Shown: positions 18,717 to 28,119, numbered from the stretch's first letter. The stretch: DNA of 64,000 nt from JAFGMQ01 sp036733345 (GCA_036733345.1 DAINAR010000004.1:58902-122901), one strand, 5' to 3'. A program made the numbers and translations. Notes: a model not told the origin generated them from the sequence alone.

Positions 18717-19718
18717 ATGGTCATTAAGCAAGCCAAAGAAGTCCTCAAAATTGAGGCCCATAGTATCCTTAGCCTGGTGGAAAGGGTCGGCCCTGAATTT
18801 GCAGGAGCCGTTGAAATGATCCTGCAATCAAGAGGCAGAGTTATTCTCACAGGCATGGGTAAATCCGGATTAATAGCAAGAAAAATAGCGTCAACCCTTA
18901 ACAGCACAGGAACCCCTTCCCTCTTCCTCCACCCTGCAGAGGCCATTCATGGTGACCTTGGTATGGTGACTTCCAACGATATCGTACTTGCCATATCAAA
19001 CAGCGGCCAGACCCCGGAAATCAATTCCCTTCTGCCTATATTCAAAAATATGGGAATCGGGGTCATTGCTTTTACAGGAGAATTGAAATCCATGATGGCT
19101 GAAAGTTGTGATGTGGTTATCGATGTAGGCGTGGAAAGGGAGGCATGCCCCATGGGACTGGCACCAACAGCCAGCACTACAGCAGCCCTGGCAATGGGTG
19201 ATGCGCTTGCTGTCGCCCTTATCAGCCGTCGCCACTTCAGCCAGGACGATTTCAGGAGGTTTCATCCAGGCGGAAATCTTGGAGAAAGGCTTTCCATCAA
19301 AGTTAAAGAAGTCATGCTTACTGATGACAATATTCCCATTGTGCCTCTTGGTTCCACTGTACAACAGGCTATTTTGGAAATAAATTCAAAGAATATAGGC
19401 GCCACGCTTGTTGTTAAGGAAGACAGGGAAATTGCCGGGATTGTAACTGATGGGGATCTGAGAAGAGCTCTGACAGAGTCAGAAAATATCCGTTATAAAA
19501 AAGTCGAAGAAATCATGTCTCCATCTCCCAGGACCATCCAGGAAAATCAAACTGCCGCAGAGGCATTGGGAATCATGGAGTTATACACAATCACCCTGCT
19601 GGTAATTACCGACAGGAATAATCGAGTTAAAGGGATTATACATCTTCATGATATTCTCGGAAAAGAGGAATTCAGATTAAATGGAATTTCAAAACTCCCC
19701 AAAGGGCCTGATAGTTGA
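18717..19718 (+). CDS. kdsD: D-arabinose 5-phosphate isomerase (KdsD-like)
   Basis: A 333-residue protein with a SIS domain (about residues 40-170) and two CBS domains (about 205-320). It converts ribulose 5-phosphate to arabinose 5-phosphate, the first step to Kdo of lipopolysaccharide. Family landmarks are LTGMGKSGLIARKIASTLNS, HGDLGM, AISNSGQTPE and the CPMGLAPTASTTA loop. Length matches E. coli KdsD. No clear Shine-Dalgarno precedes the ATG. The 3' end overlaps the next frame by 38 nt. The close paralogue GutQ has the same activity. Confidence 0.92.
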   Translation: MVIKQAKEVLKIEAHSILSLVERVGPEFAGAVEMILQSRGRVILTGMGKSGLIARKIASTLNSTGTPSLFLHPAEAIHGDLGMVTSNDIVLAISNSGQTPEINSLLPIFKNMGIGVIAFTGELKSMMAESCDVVIDVGVEREACPMGLAPTASTTAALAMGDALAVALISRRHFSQDDFRRFHPGGNLGERLSIKVKEVMLTDDNIPIVPLGSTVQQAILEINSKNIGATLVVKEDREIAGIVTDGDLRRALTESENIRYKKVEEIMSPSPRTIQENQTAAEALGIMELYTITLLVITDRNNRVKGIIHLHDILGKEEFRLNGISKLPKGPDS

Positions 19719-20649
19719 TCTCATAACACCACTCAGCAAAGGCAGTGATATTGATGGACGCGGACTTGGCAGGCTTCTGGACCGTGTAGTCCCTTTTGCT
19801 CAGGCTCTGCTTCTGGCCAGTCCTCATTCAGGGGAAGGCATTAATCTGGAATGCGAGCAGCGGCTGGAGCTTTTGGAGAAGGTTATTGCCGTTATTCGCA
19901 GCAGGAATATTCCATTATTTATATGGGTTTCCCAGAATACTGAAGAAAAAACAGGAGAAACGGTACTTGCTCTGGAAGCCGGCCTGCAAAAGCGGAATTA
20001 TTCGGGACAGGTAACGTGGGTTGATACACCTTTATATTACCGCAGCAATAGGGGACTTTTCAATTACTACCGGGAATTGAGCGCTATTACCATGAAGCCT
20101 TTTATTCTCCTCAATGACCCGCAATTCATTCAGAATCTTGCTCGACCACTTAAGAGATTAAATATCCGTACGAGTATTCTAAAAGAGCTGGTTCAGATAA
20201 AGGCCATCCAGGGCATGATATTTCTGGGGCCTATTGACAGGGCCAATAACTATTATAAGGCAAGTCGTATAAATTCCGACTTCAGGATATATGACGGTGA
20301 CGAAGCCCAGTTTCTGTCACATCCAAGCATGAATGGAGTAACTGCTGTTGGCGCAAACCTGTCACCTGAGGCCTGGCAGAAAATAACCAACTTCTCTCTA
20401 AAAATCGCCGGCGAACAGAATAATTACCCGGATCGTCTTCAGCAGGTATGGCAGATAGGTCAGTATCTGAAGAATCTTAAGGATATATACGACCCCGCGC
20501 CTGTGGCCATTATCAAAGAAGTCCTTTCAGATATGGGTATTATCGAAACCCCCACCTGTACTTTCGAGGCCGGAGACCTTGGGATCCCAAAACAGCAGAT
20601 AAAGGATCTTATAGCCAATTCTGGAAAAGGGGAGTATATCAATATCTAA
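19681..20649 (+). CDS. DapA/NAL-superfamily protein, probably not a lyase
   Basis: A 322-residue TIM-barrel protein of the dihydrodipicolinate synthase/N-acetylneuraminate lyase superfamily. It starts with VDLITPLSKGSDID and has TPLYYRSNRGLFNYYREL in the position of the usual TPYYN segment. Aligned by eye, the LYNVP motif that carries the catalytic Tyr reads LLNDP (L144). The VGIKE motif with the Schiff-base Lys reads QGMIF (I180). Both key residues therefore seem lost. The gene overlaps kdsD by 38 nt and is followed 56 nt later by the Fn3-repeat gene. Its role is unknown, possibly a non-Schiff-base enzyme or binding protein. Confidence 0.75.
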   Translation: MEFQNSPKGLIVDLITPLSKGSDIDGRGLGRLLDRVVPFAQALLLASPHSGEGINLECEQRLELLEKVIAVIRSRNIPLFIWVSQNTEEKTGETVLALEAGLQKRNYSGQVTWVDTPLYYRSNRGLFNYYRELSAITMKPFILLNDPQFIQNLARPLKRLNIRTSILKELVQIKAIQGMIFLGPIDRANNYYKASRINSDFRIYDGDEAQFLSHPSMNGVTAVGANLSPEAWQKITNFSLKIAGEQNNYPDRLQQVWQIGQYLKNLKDIYDPAPVAIIKEVLSDMGIIETPTCTFEAGDLGIPKQQIKDLIANSGKGEYINI

Positions 20650-20705
20650 TTCATAGTATTGACGGCATTAAATTTTAAGAAATATATAATTCGGAGAAAC
20701 ACACC

Positions 20706-23700
20706 ATGGCTCAAAATCGGGTCAGCAAAATATGGATCTTTGTTTTTGTTGTTATTTTTTCGATAATATCGAATAACCGTCTCATGGCGGCATTGCCTTC
20801 TATCATCACCAGTTTGCCAACAGGTGTGGATGGATACAGTGCAACCCTGAACGGTTCAGTTAATCCAGGCAATGAGAGTACTGATGTAACCTTCGAGTAC
20901 AGTACAGACGCCAACTTTCCAGAAGAAGAAACACCCGATCCTATTGTAGTTACTGCAGATCAAAGCCCGATCAGCGGCAGCAGTTATAATGCGGTAAGTG
21001 TGTCCATAACCGGGCTGACTCCAGGGACTGTTTACTATTACCGTATTGTGGCAGTCAATGGAAGCGGAACCGCCGAAGGAGGCATACAGCAATTTTCTAC
21101 CAGTCCCCCGGCAACCGTTACTACAGGTATCGCATCTCCGGTGACTACTACCACCGCCACACTCAACGGGACGGTCAATGCAAATGGTAATGATACGGTC
21201 GTAACTTTCGAATATGGGCTCACCACCGGTTACGGCACTACGGTAACAGCAGACCAGAGCCCTGTGACAGGCGCTTCAGACACCCCTGTAAGCACAGTCA
21301 TTACCGGTTTGACTCCAGATACTACTTATCATTTCCGTGTGCTTGCCGACAATACTCTCGGCACCAGCAGCGGTGAGGATATGACGTTCTTCACATCTGC
21401 TCAGACGGCACCCAGTGTTACTACTGATGATGCCACTTTCAGCTATGTTCCCAACACTGCGACTTTAAACGGACTGGTTAATGCCAATAACGCCGATGCA
21501 ACGGTGACGTTTGAATACGGGACCACAACTGCCTACGGCAACACAGTTACTGCTGCTCAAAGCCCTGTCCTGGGATCGTCCGAAACCTCGGTAAGCAGTT
21601 ACATTACCGGCCTGGTTCCGGATACTACCTATCATTACCGTGCAGTGGCTGTAAACAGCGTCGGAACCACCAACGGCGCTGACATGACCTTTTATAATAC
21701 GGTAGCACCATATGCTAAAACCGAAGGTGCAGATTCAATCACACAAACCTCCGCAAATCTGATCGGGACCGTAAATCCCAAAGTCATTGAAGACGGACCG
21801 GATACAACGGTTACTTTCGAATACGGATTGACCAGTTCCTACGGCAACACGGTTACTGCAATAGAGAGCCCTCTCGACGGAGGAGGCTATAATAAGAGTG
21901 TCAGTTATATTTTGACCGGCTTATCCCCCAATACAACATATCATTACAGGGTGATCGCGAGTAATATAAACGGAACCGGTACCGGGGACGACGAGACATT
22001 CATCACCAGCAGCCTGCCCATTGTATCCACCGAAACCGCAGCACCCGTTGGTACCGACAGTGCAACATTAAATGGTATGGTGAATGCAAATGATGACATC
22101 ACAACAGTTACTTTTGAATACGGTCAGACTGCTTCATACGGTAACATTGTCACAGCAGACCAGAGCCCTGTAAGCGGTACTGCCGACACCGCGGTGAGCA
22201 AAGCCATTACCGGTCTGGCTAATGGAACTACATATCATTTTCGTGTTGTAGGCTCCAACAGCAGTGGTACAGTATACGGTGAGGACCGTACTTTTATGAC
22301 AGGTATTTCCCCTCCTGCAGTTACAACTGATGCCGCTTCCGGCATAGGGGTCAACACCGCAACAATGAATGGTACGGTAAATGCGAACGGCCTAAGTACT
22401 GCGGTAAGTTTTGAGTGGGGATTTACTACAGCCTACGACAGAACAAACACGGCAACTCCCGGCACGGTTACGGGAGACAGCAATACTCCGGTTTCTTTTA
22501 CACCAACGACATTGCTTCCCAATACGACCTATCACTATCGTGTGGCGGCACAGAATGAAGGGGGTACTGTCTATGGTGCGGATATGTTTTTTACCACAGT
22601 TGCCGCACCAACCGTTGCGACGAATGCCGCTACCTCCGTTACGACCTCCGGTGCCACTTTGCACGGGACCGTAAATGCAAATGATCAAAGCTCCATTGTG
22701 ACTTTTGAGTACGGCACAACAACCTCCTATGGCACTTCTGTCACTGCTGATCAAAGCCCGGTTACAGGCAGTACCGACACAGCGGTCAGTAAGGCCATTA
22801 CCGGCTTAACATCCGGTATCACCTATCATTACCGCGTGGTGGGAACTAATGCCAGCGGCACAAGCTATGGTGAGGACGTGACTTTTATTGCCAGTCTGGG
22901 ACCTCCTATAGTAACTACCGGCTTAGCCAGCCCGTTAGTTACAGGTGCCATTATACACGGGACCGTAAATGCCCTGAATTCATCCACTGCCGTCACCGTT
23001 GAATACGGTACTACAATTGCCTATGGATTCTCTGTAACAGCAGACCAGAGCCCTGTCACAGGTTCAAACGATACTGCCATAACCGCCACTATCACCGGAC
23101 TGTCTTTTAATGTCACTTATCATTACCGCGTGGTCGGGACAAACAGCTACGGCACTACAAACGGTGCTGATATGACCTTTAAAACCACACTTAATCCATC
23201 AGCCATTACAGGGGAGGCCACTGATGTTCAGGCGACTTTTGCTGTTGTAAACGGTATTGCCAATGGTAATGGTGGTTCATGGAGTGTCAGGTTTGATTAC
23301 GGTACTACAATTGCCTACGGTAGTTCGCAGACTGCAAACCCGGCCCAGGCCTCCGGGAACACCGATACTCCTGTTACTGCAGAACTTTCCGGTTTGACGC
23401 CCGGCACGACATATCATTACCGCACCACGGTCTATTCCGGCGGTATTAATTATTATGGTTCGGACATGACCCTCACAACCATTAGCGGCCCTTCGGTCAC
23501 CACCAATGCGGCCTCGGCAGTAGGCGGTAACACCGCAACTCTTAACGGGACTGTTAATGCAAATAATAACAGCACCACTGTAACCTTTGAGTATGGAGAG
23601 ACTATCAGTTACGACAGAACTATAACTGCAGACCAGAGCCCGGTCACCGGTTCCACTGATACGGCGGTCAGCATTGTTTTGAATTCATTATTGCCCGGGA

Positions 23701-25070
23701 CCACCTATCATTACAGGGCGGTTGGGAGTAATACCACTGGTACCGTTTATGGTGCAGACATGACATTTACTGCTTTGTCGATTCCCCCTTCCGCCACCAC
23801 CGAATCTGCCACGGGAATCGGTGCTGGCGACGCCACACTGAACGGCTCGGTGAATCCCAACAATGACAGTACTACCGTAACGTTTGAATACGGCCTTACC
23901 ACGGCATACGGAACCACGGTTACTGCGGATCAGAGCCCGGTTACAGGCAATAATGAAACAGATGTCAGCAAGGGCATCACAGGACTTGCCAACAATACCA
24001 CCTATCATTACAGGGTGGTAGCACAAAACAGCTCGGGCACCACCTACGGCGCGGACATGACATTCACAACCGGAGTAACTCCTCCAACGGCCGTCACAAA
24101 TCCCGCAAGCGGAGTGGGCATATCTGCGGCCACCCTCCACGGCACTATTAATCCCAATAATTCAAGCACCACGGTTACATTTGAATTTGGTGAAACAACA
24201 GGCTATGGTCGAACCGCCACGGCTGACCAGAGCCCGGTCACCGGGTCAGGTGATACACCTGTCAGCACCAATATCGATTTGCTGACTGCAAATACACTTT
24301 ATCATTACCGGGTATGCGCCCAGAATGCAGCAGGCTCGACCTGCGGCGCTGACATGACCTTTACGACCAATGCGGCAGGAACTCCTGCAGTTACAACTGC
24401 CGGTATCTCCAATATTACCGCAACAACCGCAACATGCGGGGGTAACGTTTCAGATGAGGGGGGCGCTCCTGTAACAGCACGAGGCGTCTGCTGGAGCACA
24501 TCCGCAAATCCCACCACTTCAGACAGCATTACCTCCGACGGTAGCGGGGCAGGCGTGTTTACAAGCAGCCTCACGGGCCTCAGCCCTCTAACCACTTATT
24601 ATGTAAGGGCATATGCCACCAACTTTTACGGTACGGTCTACGGCGATGAAAGGATATTCATCACCCTGCCGTTTGCACCGGCTGTAACAACCGATGCGGC
24701 AACAGCAGTCGGACCAACATATGCCACCCTGAACGGGACGGTCAATGCCAACGGTGACAGCACTACAGTCACCTTTGAATACGGCGCTGATACCTCTTAC
24801 GGAAAAACGGTCACGGCAGACCAGAGCCCTTTTACGGGTTCTGTTAATACTGCCGTGAGCAGCTCCATTGCCGGTCTAGTAAACGATACTATCTACCATT
24901 ACAGGGTGGTAGCGGAAAACACCGGCGGCAGAACATATGGCGAAGATATGAAGTTTAAAACCGCTGCCGAAAGCCCGATACCGACTATTTCAGAAACCGG
25001 GGTGATTATCCTTGGAATAATGCTGATGTTTATCGGGCTGGCTTCATTGAGGAAACGGGAACGGGCTTAG
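20706..25070 (+). CDS. Giant secreted Fn3-repeat protein with IPTL-CTERM-like tail
   Basis: A 1454-residue exported protein. The signal peptide ends near residue 29 (LMAA/LP). Fourteen beta-sandwich repeats of about 90-100 residues follow. Each has a core ATLNGTVNAN, TVTFEYG, TVTADQSPVTG, a TGLTPGTTYHYRVV strand and a closing GADMTF. Repeat 13 is a different subtype (VTARGVCWSTSANPT). The C terminus reads PIPTISETGVIILGIML, then a hydrophobic run and RKRERA, which is the IPTL-CTERM layout: motif, membrane helix, basic end. Such tails are recognised by exosortase H-type enzymes, so a cell-surface protein is expected. The ATG has GGAG 9 nt upstream. Adhesion or matrix function is inference. Confidence 0.88.
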   Translation: MAQNRVSKIWIFVFVVIFSIISNNRLMAALPSIITSLPTGVDGYSATLNGSVNPGNESTDVTFEYSTDANFPEEETPDPIVVTADQSPISGSSYNAVSVSITGLTPGTVYYYRIVAVNGSGTAEGGIQQFSTSPPATVTTGIASPVTTTTATLNGTVNANGNDTVVTFEYGLTTGYGTTVTADQSPVTGASDTPVSTVITGLTPDTTYHFRVLADNTLGTSSGEDMTFFTSAQTAPSVTTDDATFSYVPNTATLNGLVNANNADATVTFEYGTTTAYGNTVTAAQSPVLGSSETSVSSYITGLVPDTTYHYRAVAVNSVGTTNGADMTFYNTVAPYAKTEGADSITQTSANLIGTVNPKVIEDGPDTTVTFEYGLTSSYGNTVTAIESPLDGGGYNKSVSYILTGLSPNTTYHYRVIASNINGTGTGDDETFITSSLPIVSTETAAPVGTDSATLNGMVNANDDITTVTFEYGQTASYGNIVTADQSPVSGTADTAVSKAITGLANGTTYHFRVVGSNSSGTVYGEDRTFMTGISPPAVTTDAASGIGVNTATMNGTVNANGLSTAVSFEWGFTTAYDRTNTATPGTVTGDSNTPVSFTPTTLLPNTTYHYRVAAQNEGGTVYGADMFFTTVAAPTVATNAATSVTTSGATLHGTVNANDQSSIVTFEYGTTTSYGTSVTADQSPVTGSTDTAVSKAITGLTSGITYHYRVVGTNASGTSYGEDVTFIASLGPPIVTTGLASPLVTGAIIHGTVNALNSSTAVTVEYGTTIAYGFSVTADQSPVTGSNDTAITATITGLSFNVTYHYRVVGTNSYGTTNGADMTFKTTLNPSAITGEATDVQATFAVVNGIANGNGGSWSVRFDYGTTIAYGSSQTANPAQASGNTDTPVTAELSGLTPGTTYHYRTTVYSGGINYYGSDMTLTTISGPSVTTNAASAVGGNTATLNGTVNANNNSTTVTFEYGETISYDRTITADQSPVTGSTDTAVSIVLNSLLPGTTYHYRAVGSNTTGTVYGADMTFTALSIPPSATTESATGIGAGDATLNGSVNPNNDSTTVTFEYGLTTAYGTTVTADQSPVTGNNETDVSKGITGLANNTTYHYRVVAQNSSGTTYGADMTFTTGVTPPTAVTNPASGVGISAATLHGTINPNNSSTTVTFEFGETTGYGRTATADQSPVTGSGDTPVSTNIDLLTANTLYHYRVCAQNAAGSTCGADMTFTTNAAGTPAVTTAGISNITATTATCGGNVSDEGGAPVTARGVCWSTSANPTTSDSITSDGSGAGVFTSSLTGLSPLTTYYVRAYATNFYGTVYGDERIFITLPFAPAVTTDAATAVGPTYATLNGTVNANGDSTTVTFEYGADTSYGKTVTADQSPFTGSVNTAVSSSIAGLVNDTIYHYRVVAENTGGRTYGEDMKFKTAAESPIPTISETGVIILGIMLMFIGLASLRKRERA
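20793..24969 (+). repeat. Array of 14 Fn3-like coding repeats
   Basis: Diverged direct repeats of roughly 280-315 nt encode the Fn3-like domains. The DNA word GCAGACCAGAGCCC, or close variants, recurs in most units at the ADQSP site. Units are similar but not identical, so the array is old enough to have diverged. It remains a plausible substrate for copy-number change. Confidence 0.85.
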
Positions 25071-25080
25071 GCCCTTCGCA

Positions 25081-25782
25081 TTACCTGTAATGCTCAAACC
25101 CGGGAAGCCTGAGACGATTTTCGAGGTGGTGCAGCACCCATGTAGCGATCGATGTTAAAAAGAGGTAAACAAGCCCTACTATAAAAAATATTTCCGTATA
25201 CTTAAATGTCTCTGAGGCTATGATCTTACCCTGGCCCGTAAGCTCAATACAGGTAATCATGTAGGCAAGAGATGAATATTTGATGAGATAAATGATTTCA
25301 TTACCGCAGCCGGGAAGGGCAAGCCTGAATGCCTGAGGCAACATAATGTAACCGATCATTTTAATCTTTGTAAATCCGAGTGCCTCTGCCGCTGACATCT
25401 GTCCCTTTTTTATAGACAGAAACGCCCCTCTGACATATTCGGAATGATAAGCACTGCTGCAGAGTGAAAAGCCAATAACAGAAGCCAGGAAAGGAGAAAG
25501 ATAGATCCCCAGATGAGGCAGGCCGAAATACCATATAAACAACTGCACTACCAGGGGAAACCCTCGAAAAAATGCGACATAGGCGTTTACAATCTTCTGT
25601 ACCGGCGAATTACCATAGACACGCAGAGCCCCGATTATTACACCGAACATCAGACCGAAGAGAGCTGAAGGAATTATCAGGCGAATACTTACAAGAAGCC
25701 CTTTTAGAAGCGAAGGCATGACATCCTGATATATAAATACAAGTTCTTCCATATCAGCGGGAATCTCCGTAGAGATCAGCAA
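25081..25782 (-). CDS. Polar amino-acid ABC transporter permease
   Basis: A 233-residue permease of the HisM/GlnP family (His/Glu/Gln/Arg/opine 3-TM type). It has about five membrane segments and the EAA loop SAAEALGFTKIKMIGYIMLPQ that docks on the ATPase. VKGLLVSIRLIIPSALFG and FRGFPLVVQLFIWYFGLP are typical of the family. It is the last gene of the four-gene operon and overlaps the ATPase gene by 29 nt. It would pair with the second permease in the membrane. Substrate is a polar amino acid, not further resolved. Confidence 0.9.
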   Translation of the reverse strand: MLISTEIPADMEELVFIYQDVMPSLLKGLLVSIRLIIPSALFGLMFGVIIGALRVYGNSPVQKIVNAYVAFFRGFPLVVQLFIWYFGLPHLGIYLSPFLASVIGFSLCSSAYHSEYVRGAFLSIKKGQMSAAEALGFTKIKMIGYIMLPQAFRLALPGCGNEIIYLIKYSSLAYMITCIELTGQGKIIASETFKYTEIFFIVGLVYLFLTSIATWVLHHLENRLRLPGFEHYR

Positions 25783-26518
25783 GGGATGAACAAAACTCTC
25801 TGGTCCTCGGACAATCAGCCTGAGACAGTATCTTTTCGGGAGGACCGGCCTCCAGAATTACTCCGTTTTCCATAAAAACCATCTCGTTTGCCCAGCTGCT
25901 GGCAAACCCTATCTGATGTGTTGCCATGATCATTGTCATGCCGTTCTGGCCAAGGTCCTTTATTACAGCCAATACCTCGGTTATCAGTTCAGGGTCCAGG
26001 GCAGATGTGGGTTCGTCGAGCAGCATAACCTCAGGGTCCATGGCAAGGGCACGTGCAATTGATACCCTTTGTTTCTGTCCGCCTGAGAGCTGGGCCGGAT
26101 ATTTTTTCATGTGGTCCTTCAGTCCCACACGCGTCAATTCACTGACGGCCCTCTCCCCGGACTCCTCCTTGCCCATCCCCTTTACCCGCATGAGCCCGAT
26201 CTGGACATTTCCAAATGCTGTCAGATGATCAAACAGGTTAAAATCCTGAAAGATCATGCCAACCTTCTGACGATATGCATAAAGCTCTCTTTTTGAATTA
26301 TGATTCACCTCTTTTCCATCCAGCAGGATACGGCCATTATCAGGTGTTACCAGAAAATTAATGCATTGAAGGAATGTACTCTTTCCTCCTCCTGAAGGGC
26401 CGATCAGTATCTTCATATCCCCCTGGTTTACTAACAGAGAAGCACCTTTTAAGACCTCTTTTTGTCCATAACGCTTGGTTATATTTTCAATTCTTAGAAC
26501 AGGATTTTCTTTTAGCAT
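25754..26518 (-). CDS. Polar amino-acid ABC transporter ATPase
   Basis: A 254-residue ATPase of the GlnQ/HisP type. Walker A is GPSGGGKST, the Q-loop is MIFQDFNLF, the signature is LSGGQKQR, Walker B is VMLLDEPTSALDPE and the switch His is in MATHQIG. It powers uptake through the two permeases encoded on either side. Its 3' end overlaps the following permease gene by 29 nt. Confidence 0.92.
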   Translation of the reverse strand: MLKENPVLRIENITKRYGQKEVLKGASLLVNQGDMKILIGPSGGGKSTFLQCINFLVTPDNGRILLDGKEVNHNSKRELYAYRQKVGMIFQDFNLFDHLTAFGNVQIGLMRVKGMGKEESGERAVSELTRVGLKDHMKKYPAQLSGGQKQRVSIARALAMDPEVMLLDEPTSALDPELITEVLAVIKDLGQNGMTMIMATHQIGFASSWANEMVFMENGVILEAGPPEKILSQADCPRTREFCSSLADLYGDSR

Positions 26519-26537
26519 TTGAAAACAGATCCTTATT

Positions 26538-27203
26538 TTAGGAGTAACCCGGAATTTTTACTCTTTCCTCCAGTATTTTCAGAGCCTTGGTCCCGAGGTA
26601 TGTAATAATCATAAAGAGCACACCTGCTGAAAAATAGAGGGGAAGATGCTCATAAGTTCTTGACGCAACAAAATGGGCGCGTGCCATGATCTCAGTCACG
26701 CCAAGCGCATAGGCGACGGCAGAATCCTTCAATACAATAGAATACTCATTTGACCATCCGGGAACAGAAAGCCTCAATGCCTGTGGCAGAACAATAAAAA
26801 TAATCGCTTTTACATCGCTCATGCCAATAGCCCTTGCTGCCTTGAGCTGGCCTTCAGGCAGAGACAGAATAGCACCCCTGAAGATCTGAGACTGATAAGC
26901 GGATGTGATGAGCCCAAGGACAATAACTGCAACAGTGAATGCGGAAAGATTTATCTCCAGCAGAGAGAAAAGTCCGAAATAGAAAAGAAACAGAAGAACA
27001 AGAAGAGGTACGCCTCGAAAAAACCACACGTATATTTTTACAAGACTGCGAATATAGACATTACCATAGACCTGCCCTACCGCAAATGTTACGCCAAGTA
27101 CCAGGCCGAGACCCATTGCACCTGCAACTAATCCTATTGTCACGAGCGCACCCCTGAGCATGTAAGGCAGTGCATCTGCAATGGCTGTCAGACTTTGAAT
27201 CAT
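26538..27203 (-). CDS. Polar amino-acid ABC transporter permease
   Basis: A 221-residue HisM/GlnP-family permease. It shows FFRGVPLLVLLFLFYFGLF and the EAA loop KAARAIGMSDVKAIIFIVLPQ. It is the first membrane component after the binding protein. The 79-nt gap before it holds a perfect 10-bp stem-loop (27222-27253). The ribosome-binding site is weak (AAAGTAAAAAAATG), which fits lower output than the binding protein. Confidence 0.9.
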   Translation of the reverse strand: MIQSLTAIADALPYMLRGALVTIGLVAGAMGLGLVLGVTFAVGQVYGNVYIRSLVKIYVWFFRGVPLLVLLFLFYFGLFSLLEINLSAFTVAVIVLGLITSAYQSQIFRGAILSLPEGQLKAARAIGMSDVKAIIFIVLPQALRLSVPGWSNEYSIVLKDSAVAYALGVTEIMARAHFVASRTYEHLPLYFSAGVLFMIITYLGTKALKILEERVKIPGYS

Positions 27204-27221
27204 TTTTTTACTTTCAGGAGA

Positions 27222-27253
27222 GCGCTGATGGGCTCTGTAAAATCCATCAGCGC
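27222..27253 (-). promoter_or_regulatory. Stem-loop between binding protein and permease genes
   Basis: GCGCTGATGG and CCATCAGCGC form a perfect 10-bp stem with a 12-nt loop. No U-tract follows on the minus strand, so it is more likely an mRNA-stabilising or partially attenuating hairpin than a full terminator. Confidence 0.75.
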
Positions 27254-27282
27254 ATATTTAGGCAAAGTTGTATTTAACTATA

Positions 27283-28044
27283 TTAATCAAGCTCATATTT
27301 CTTTTTCAATTCTTCCCAGTAAGGTGAAGCCATCAGGCGCTTCAGACCTTGATTGAGCATATCAAGCAGCTTCTTGTCCTCTTTGCGGACTGCATAACCG
27401 AAATTCTCCTCCGCCATACCAAAGGTTCCAAGGATCTTGACCGGTTTCTTCCTTACTGCATCCTTGGCCGGAGCATCATCCATGGCAGCGGCAACAATGC
27501 GTCCGTTGACAACGTCTTCAACTGCAAGCGGGGCTGAATCGTAATGAACGAGACTGAAATCCTTTTTCGCTTTTTGGATGAGATTTTCTTCCATCCATTT
27601 TGCTTCTGTTGTCCCCCTTTGAACTCCAACCTTGTTCCCATTGGACAGAATTTCATCAACTGAAATGCTGCAATCCTTTGGGGCAACCAGAACCTGGGAA
27701 ATTATCCAGTATGGAATCGTAAAATTGACCTGTTCCTGCCTTTTTTCAGTAATGCTCATGCCTGACGCAATCATGTCAATCTTTTTTGCCTTAAGACTCG
27801 GAATAATACCGTCCCAGTCCATGGGCTTGTGTGTCACCTTGAACCCCATCTCTTTTGCAATCCAGTCAACCGACTTAACATCAAACCCGTCAGGAACACC
27901 ATTCTTGTCAACGTAAGCAAAGGGAGGGAAATTTGCATCAATACCATTGATGTAAACCTTTTCCTCTGCAAAAGCAAAGGATGCACCTGCCAGCATAACC
28001 ACCAGAAAAACCGATATAAAACTCCACAGTCTGCCTTTCACCAT
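27283..28044 (-). CDS. Polar amino-acid binding protein (SBP family 3)
   Basis: A 253-residue periplasmic binding protein. The signal peptide ends near residue 26 (SFAFA). The mature protein shows the family 3 sequence FPPFAYVDKNGVPDGFDVKS, then MIASGMSITEKRQEQVNFTIPY and GVQRGTTEAKWMEENL. It delivers an amino acid to the permease pair downstream. It heads the operon with a strong AAGGAGG site and a good promoter at 28120-28148. Confidence 0.92.
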   Translation of the reverse strand: MVKGRLWSFISVFLVVMLAGASFAFAEEKVYINGIDANFPPFAYVDKNGVPDGFDVKSVDWIAKEMGFKVTHKPMDWDGIIPSLKAKKIDMIASGMSITEKRQEQVNFTIPYWIISQVLVAPKDCSISVDEILSNGNKVGVQRGTTEAKWMEENLIQKAKKDFSLVHYDSAPLAVEDVVNGRIVAAAMDDAPAKDAVRKKPVKILGTFGMAEENFGYAVRKEDKKLLDMLNQGLKRLMASPYWEELKKKYELD

Positions 28045-28119
28045 AATCCGAACCTCCTTTTTGCAATTTGTAAATTAGAATAAATATTTAGGAATACGCA
28101 AACCCATTTAAAAGTTTGG

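Noticed and set aside
22392..24140. Long open frames on the minus strand inside the Fn3 gene
   Set aside because: They mirror the repeat codon pattern of the plus-strand gene, have no ribosome-binding site and encode no known motif.
20793..24969. CRISPR-like or tandem satellite array
   Set aside because: The repeats are about 290 nt, in frame, diverged, and encode a coherent beta-sandwich; there are no spacers.
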